From positions 1 through 39,881 of the forward strand of contig NZ_JALLGL010000018.1 in the NCBI RefSeq assembly GCF_023072675.1: 39,881 nt of DNA. Reading direction: 5' to 3'. The DNA is from Streptomyces sp. XM83C. GTDB lineage: Bacteria > Actinomycetota > Actinomycetes > Streptomycetales > Streptomycetaceae. The notes under the pieces were generated by a model. It saw nothing but the letters and a program-made list of their open reading frames with translations. It was not told the origin of the DNA and did no database searches. The translations under genes were made by a program, and so were the position numbers. Every line of letters begins with the position of its first letter. The stretch's first letter is position 1. Shown here piece after piece: positions 36,018 through 39,881 of this stretch.

Positions 36018-38033
36018 TCAGGACGCCCGGCGGCCCTGGCCGGCCAGGAGGTCCGAGTCGGCGGGTCCCCGGCCCGTGACGGCCGTCCAGTGCCAGCCGG
36101 AGTCGAACGCGGTGACCTCCAGTTCGGTGCCGGCGGCGACGAGGGCGGCGGCGAGCGAGGTGGCGCGGGCGATGAACGCCGACACCCGGTGGGCGGCGAG
36201 CAGGTCCTGTTCGCCGAACGGCTCGCCGGCGCAGCGCAGCAGCCGCACGTCCATGAACCCGTCGAACCGGCGCCCGTCGACCTCGACGGCCTGCGGGGAG
36301 CGGATCGAGAACCGCACGTTGTTGTTGACGTGCCCGTGGTGGTGCTGGTCGGAGAAGTACGCGAGGTCCGGGATGACGGGCGGCACGAAGTGGTCGCGGG
36401 CCACGACCTCGGGCACCCGGGGGAGGTTGCCGGCGACGAAGTGCCAGGAGTTGTACTGCATCCGCGAGGACATCGCCCAGGCGGCGTCGGCGAGGGCGGC
36501 CTCGGAGCCGCCGAAGTGGGCGGCGGCCTCCGGGCGCGGCACCACGCAGCAGAAGAAGCGGGTGATGTCCCAGTCGCAGATCTCGGCCCAGTTCTCGCCG
36601 CGCAGCGCGCGCACCAGGGCGGGCAGCGAGCGCATGCCGCGGCTCATGGCGAAGTCGGCGCCGAATGCCGTGGCGGTCGCGGCGACGGTCTCGTACACCA
36701 GGGACTCCAGGCCGGTGGCGAAGGCGCCGTGCGGCCGGGCGAGCCAGCCGGGCTCGGCGGCCAGGTCCCGGCCGAGGTCGGCGAGGGTGGCGCCGGTCAA
36801 CGGCAGGCGGGCCCGCAGGTGTTCGGCGACGGCGTCCTCGCGGGCCCGCGCCTGGGGTCCGGGCGCGCCGGCCACGCGTTCCACCTTGTGCATGAGCGCC
36901 CCGTGGATCTCCCGGTACAGCTGGGCGCTGCGGCCGACCTCCTGGCGGCGTGCGCGCAGCGCGGCCGCGAGCCGGTCGAGGTCGGCGACGCGGGGCGAGG
37001 CGGCGGCGGGCACCGGGTCGGTCCCGCACACGGCGTTGTAGGCGCGCCGCACCCGCTCCAGGGTGTACGCGACGTGGTCGACGGTCAGCTGGGTGCCGTT
37101 GGCCTCCTCGACGCGGCCGAAGCCGGCCGAGCGGATGAGAAGCGTGAGGCAGACGACGAGCTGGGTGTCCTGGTCCGTCCAGAGGTCGAGCGGGAGGCCG
37201 TGCAGGGCGCTGAGGGCGCAGTCGGGGTGGCCGGGCCACAGGGTCTTGCCGGTCAGGGTGTTGCGGCCGCGGAAGTTCGTGTACTGGGTGTCCTCCTGGT
37301 AGAGGACGAAGGGTGCGGTGCGCAGGGCCGCCTCCCTGGCCTGCGCGACCAGCGCGTCCCGGCCTTCGGGGCCCTGCTCGGCGAGCCAGGCGCGGCAGTC
37401 GGCGGCGGAGGCGGCCTGCCGGGCGCGGGCCTGGTCGAGTTCGCGCCGGTAGACGTCGAGGACGGCACGGCTCCACGGCACGCGGCGGACGCCGGCGACC
37501 AGGTCGCGCGGGTCCAGCGGCGGGGCGCCGGGCGTGCGCAGGACGATACGGCCGCTGGTGCTGAGGCCGATCTCGCCGCGGAACGCGGGCGGTTCGGCGG
37601 GCGCGGACGGCACGGCCGGTGCGGAGGGCACGGCCGGTGCGGGGGGCCGGGGGCCGGTCTCCGCGGTCGCCGCCCCGGTGCCGGGCACGGCGGCCGGCCC
37701 GTCGGCGCCGCCGTCGGCGTCACGCCAGGTCAGGCCGGCCAGCGCCACCAGGGCGGCCTGCTCCGCGGTGTTCAGGGCGCGCAGCTGGACATCGCGCGGG
37801 ACGTGCCCGTCGAGGGTGAGCAGCACCTCGAGGGCCGAGCGCAGGTCCGGGGCCCCCGCCGCGCGCCGCCAGACGCGCTTCAGAAGACCGGGGAACCCGG
37901 CGTCGGGTGCGGCGACGCGATCCGGTTCGGGGGTGGTCCCGGCGGGGATGCCGAGCCGGCTGGGGCGGCGGCTGATCCGCTTCCTGGCGTGTGCGGCGCG
38001 GCGGGATTCCTGGCGCCTTCCCGGGTCCTTCAT
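36018..38033 (-). CDS. Large protein of unknown function, partner of the ferredoxin
   Basis: A 671-residue soluble protein. Residues 1 to about 165 are basic and then Pro/Ala-rich with a repeated PSAPAVPSAPAEPP linker. Residues about 170-671 form a conserved-looking domain with TLTGKTLWPGHPDCALSALHGLPLDLWTDQDTQLVV, RSAGFGRVEEANGTQLTVDHVAYTLERV, CDWDITRFFCCVVPRPEAAAHFGG, SRMQYNSWHFVAGNLPRVPEV and the striking YFSDQHHHGHVNNNVRFSI. I do not recognise the fold. The His cluster and Cys-Cys pair could bind metal. Its ATG overlaps the ferredoxin stop (ATGA), so the two are made together, and a redox role fed by the ferredoxin is likely. A ferredoxin plus a large unknown protein also accompany diazo/hydrazine genes in related clusters as I recall them. 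Confidence 0.75.
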   Translation of the reverse strand: MKDPGRRQESRRAAHARKRISRRPSRLGIPAGTTPEPDRVAAPDAGFPGLLKRVWRRAAGAPDLRSALEVLLTLDGHVPRDVQLRALNTAEQAALVALAGLTWRDADGGADGPAAVPGTGAATAETGPRPPAPAVPSAPAVPSAPAEPPAFRGEIGLSTSGRIVLRTPGAPPLDPRDLVAGVRRVPWSRAVLDVYRRELDQARARQAASAADCRAWLAEQGPEGRDALVAQAREAALRTAPFVLYQEDTQYTNFRGRNTLTGKTLWPGHPDCALSALHGLPLDLWTDQDTQLVVCLTLLIRSAGFGRVEEANGTQLTVDHVAYTLERVRRAYNAVCGTDPVPAAASPRVADLDRLAAALRARRQEVGRSAQLYREIHGALMHKVERVAGAPGPQARAREDAVAEHLRARLPLTGATLADLGRDLAAEPGWLARPHGAFATGLESLVYETVAATATAFGADFAMSRGMRSLPALVRALRGENWAEICDWDITRFFCCVVPRPEAAAHFGGSEAALADAAWAMSSRMQYNSWHFVAGNLPRVPEVVARDHFVPPVIPDLAYFSDQHHHGHVNNNVRFSIRSPQAVEVDGRRFDGFMDVRLLRCAGEPFGEQDLLAAHRVSAFIARATSLAAALVAAGTELEVTAFDSGWHWTAVTGRGPADSDLLAGQGRRAS

Positions 38034-38359
38034 GCGGCGCCCTCGGCGGTGAGTTCGATGTGGTTCCACATCGCGTCGTCGGTGGGGGTCCAGTCCTCGT
38101 CGACGTAGATGCAGTCGACCGGGCACTCCAGGACACAGGTGGGGCAGCCCGAGCACAGCTCGGGGACGATCACCACGTCCAGGCCTCGGTCGAAGATCGC
38201 ACCGAACTCCCCGGGACAGGAACGCAGGCAGTTGCCGCAGGTGATGCACTCGGACGGTTCGATGCGCCGCGGCGGCTTCTTCCAGTTGTCGGCGCGGGCG
38301 CGCCGCGCGATGCGATCGGCGCGCTCCGACAGCGCGGCGGACGACGCGAGCTTCTTCAC
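38030..38359 (-). CDS. Ferredoxin with two [4Fe-4S] motifs
   Basis: A 109-residue bacterial-type ferredoxin starting at GTG 38359 after GGAGGGGG. It has two Cys motifs: CITCGNCLRSCP (C-x2-C-x2-C-x3-C-P) near residues 38-49 and CSGCPTCVLECPVDC near 69-83, giving two [4Fe-4S] clusters. The N-terminal 35 residues are basic. It should carry low-potential electrons in the cytosol. It is the first gene of the six-gene operon and is coupled by a 4-bp overlap to the large unknown protein, its probable electron acceptor. No ferredoxin reductase is in the window. Confidence 0.9.
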   Translation of the reverse strand: MKKLASSAALSERADRIARRARADNWKKPPRRIEPSECITCGNCLRSCPGEFGAIFDRGLDVVIVPELCSGCPTCVLECPVDCIYVDEDWTPTDDAMWNHIELTAEGAA

Positions 38360-38675
38360 GGGATCGGCCCCCTCCGGGACTCTTCTCGGCCACGGCCGAG
38401 ACGGACGGTCCCGATCGTCACCGGGCCGTCTCGACTGCCCCCGGAGCGCGGGTGGGGACCAACTGGAGCCCGGGCGCGCCCCGGTGGGCCCAGGGGTGTC
38501 TCGCCCTTCGGCGGTGCGGCGCGGGCGTGACTCCAGCGGCCCGCGAGCGCGGCCCGTCCGCGTCCCCGGAGTCTCGGTGTCCGGGCGCTGTCCGGCGGCC
38601 GCCGGCCGGGGACGCGCCGACTTGCCCGCCGCGGGCGGACCACCCGGCCGCTCGCCGCCCACCACGGAGGAACCC
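38360..38675. other. 316-bp divergent intergenic region
   Basis: This gap separates the ferredoxin operon (minus) and the O-methyltransferase (plus) and must hold the promoters of both. It is extremely GC-rich and I see no clear -10/-35 pair. An inverted repeat GAGACGG (38398-38404) / CCGTCTC (38426-38432) with a 21-base spacer, about 40 bp ahead of the ferredoxin start, is the only candidate operator. I see no convincing gene in it. Confidence 0.5.
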
Positions 38676-39758
38676 ATGCCGCTGCCGCCCGCCCGTGTGG
38701 TCCGGATCGTCGAAGGTGTGCGCAACGCTCTGCTCGGACTCGTGCGCAAGCTGGCCCCCGCGCCCTTCTCGCTGCTCGAGATGGTCCAGGGCGCCATGCT
38801 GAGCCAGGCCATCTACGCCGCCGCGGAGCTGCGCGTGGCCGAGGCGCTCCGCGACGGCCCGCTGCCCGTCGCGCGAATCGCCGAGCAGGTCGGGGCCCAC
38901 CCGGAGACGCTGCACCGGCTGCTGCGGCTGCTCGCCGCGAACGGCGTCTTCGCCGAGCGCAAGGACGGCAGCTTCGCGCTGACCCCGATGGCGGAGGCGT
39001 TGCTGGAGGACGCGCCGATGTCGATGCGCGGCATCGCGGTGCTCATGGGGCACCCGGTCCACTGGGAGGACTGGTCGCACTTCGTCGACGCGGTGCGCTC
39101 CGGCGAGCCGTCCCTGCCCAAGCTGCGCGGCATGACGGCCTTCGAGTTCCTGGAGGCGAAGCCGGAGTACGGCCAGGTGTTCTTCAAGGGCATGGGCGCC
39201 ATGTCCGCCACCGAGACCGAGCCGATCCTGGCCGCGTACGACTTCTCGCGGTTCGGCACGGTGGTGGACTTCTGCGCCGGGCGCGGCGAGCTGCTCGCGG
39301 GCATCCTGCGGAAGTCGCCGGGCGTGCGGGGGATCCTCGCCGACCCGCGGGTGGCCGAGAACGGCGCGGCGCAGTACCTGGCCGAGCAGCGGGTCGCCGA
39401 CCGCTGCGAGGTGGTGGCCGCCGACCTGTTCGGACCGGTGCCCGAGGGCGGCGACGCCTATGTTCTCAAGCACATCGTGCACGACTGGCCCGAGGAGCAG
39501 GCCCTGCAGATCCTGCGCAACGTGCGCGCCGCGATGCGGCCCGGCGGGCGGCTGCTGCTGATGGAGATGGTCGTGCCGGACAAACCGAACGCCCCGCACG
39601 CCTCGAAGCTCGTCGACCTGTGGCTGATGCTGCTCGTGGGCGGCAAGGAGCGCACGGCCGGGCAGTACGCACGGCTGCTGGCCGAGGCGGGCTTCCGGCT
39701 GGAGCGGGTGGTGCAGACCGCGGGCGCGATCTCGGTCGTGGAGGCGAGCGCCCGCTAG
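38676..39758 (+). CDS. SAM-dependent O-methyltransferase (plant-COMT/DnrK-like family)
   Basis: A 360-residue two-domain methyltransferase. The N-terminal winged-helix dimerisation domain (LSQAIYAAAELRVAEALRDGPLPVARIAEQVGAHPETLHRLLRLLAANGVF) is followed by a Rossmann domain with motif I VVDFCAGRGELLAGIL (the usual GGGxG is varied), DPRVAE, and LKHIVHDWPEEQALQIL, which carries the catalytic His-Asp. This family methylates phenolic hydroxyls of aromatic polyketides. ATG 38676 follows GGAGGAACCC. It is divergent from the hydrazine operon. Its TAG stop forms CTAG and directly abuts the insertion element, so its last residues might have been altered by the insertion. Confidence 0.92.
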   Translation: MPLPPARVVRIVEGVRNALLGLVRKLAPAPFSLLEMVQGAMLSQAIYAAAELRVAEALRDGPLPVARIAEQVGAHPETLHRLLRLLAANGVFAERKDGSFALTPMAEALLEDAPMSMRGIAVLMGHPVHWEDWSHFVDAVRSGEPSLPKLRGMTAFEFLEAKPEYGQVFFKGMGAMSATETEPILAAYDFSRFGTVVDFCAGRGELLAGILRKSPGVRGILADPRVAENGAAQYLAEQRVADRCEVVAADLFGPVPEGGDAYVLKHIVHDWPEEQALQILRNVRAAMRPGGRLLLMEMVVPDKPNAPHASKLVDLWLMLLVGGKERTAGQYARLLAEAGFRLERVVQTAGAISVVEASAR

Positions 39759-39881
39759 GTGGTGTCTTCAAATGTCACGCCCACATCAGGAGCGAGGCGA
39801 GGGTGACGGCTGCCTGGTAGGACTCGACGGTCTTGTCATAGCGGGTGGCAATGCCGCGCCACTGCTTCAAGCGGTTGAAGC
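39759..39881 (-). mobile_element. 3' end of an IS5-type insertion sequence, partial
   Basis: On the minus strand, 39881-39775 encode FNRLKQWRGIATRYDKTVESY followed by QAAVTLASLLMWA and TGA, the characteristic C-terminus of IS5-family DDE transposases of streptomycetes (R-x-K-x-W-R-G-I-A-T-R-Y-D-K). The rest of the transposase lies beyond the window. The sequence GGTGGTGTCTTCAAATGTCA between the methyltransferase stop and the transposase stop is probably the terminal inverted repeat. Insertion at a CTAG that includes the methyltransferase stop codon is suggested. Confidence 0.85.

Noticed and set aside
1..39881. CRISPR arrays, tRNA or rRNA genes
   Set aside because: No regularly spaced identical repeats with unique spacers and no recognisable tRNA or rRNA sequence were seen by eye.

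Overview
The DNA is very GC-rich, with strong GC bias at third codon positions, purine-rich Shine-Dalgarno sites, GTG starts and many 1-4 bp gene overlaps. This is typical of Streptomyces or a close actinomycete. Nearly every gene belongs to specialised metabolism. No complete core assembly line (PKS, NRPS or enediyne PKS) lies in the window. The left edge holds only the 3' tail of an angucycline-type FAD hydroxylase, and the right edge holds the 3' end of an IS transposase placed immediately after an O-methyltransferase gene. The window therefore looks like an accessory part of a larger cluster or cluster mosaic.

Layout. (1) 1-3546: hydroxylase tail, a HemY-type porphyrinogen oxidase, and a TfdB-type FAD monooxygenase. 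(2) 3698-13457, minus strand: a tightly packed operon that begins with a 19-residue peptide gene (MSDRDFIDTRDAEQETSKW). A stem-loop follows, then a HEAT/FGE-like protein, a metallo-beta-lactamase-fold protein, an esterase-like protein, a glutamine-dependent asparagine-synthetase-like enzyme, an unknown protein, an aldehyde dehydrogenase and a threonine-aldolase-like/PNPOx-like protein. The layout is that of a RiPP or peptide-scaffold pathway, but no recognised RiPP enzyme class is present. (3) 13643-18425: an Fe(II)/2-oxoglutarate dioxygenase, an ATP-grasp ligase, an MFS exporter and a glycosyltransferase. (4) 18563-23217: a secreted alpha/beta hydrolase of the tripeptidyl-aminopeptidase type whose nucleophile-elbow Ser is Asp, a VOC protein, and two deoxysugar genes (4,6-dehydratase and 2,3-dehydratase). 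(5) 23308-31146: a gamma-glutamyl hydrolase-like amidotransferase, a CMD-fold protein lacking its Cys pair, an ABC exporter, a StrR-type regulator, an AraC-type regulator, a second VOC protein, a neocarzinostatin-type apoprotein and an OmpR-type response regulator. (6) 31350-38359, minus strand: a six-gene operon of ferredoxin, large unknown protein, amidase, glutamine-synthetase-like enzyme, adenylosuccinate-lyase-like enzyme and GNAT acetyltransferase. This is the gene set known to make and carry hydrazine in kinamycin/lomaiviticin/fluostatin-type and fosfazinomycin pathways. (7) 38676-39881: an O-methyltransferase and the IS end.

How it may work together (inference). The angucycline-type hydroxylase tail, the hydrazine cassette, the Asp-nucleophile hydrolase (compare the epoxide hydrolases of kinamycin and lomaiviticin pathways), the deoxysugar genes and the O-methyltransferase fit a glycosylated diazo- or hydrazine-derived aromatic product. 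The peptide operon looks like a second and possibly undescribed module. One StrR-type regulator may control both parts: StrR-like operators (GTTCGActG-N11-CagTcGAAC type) lie at 14445-14473 (17 of 18 defined bases), 24659-24687 and, weakly, 15797-15825.
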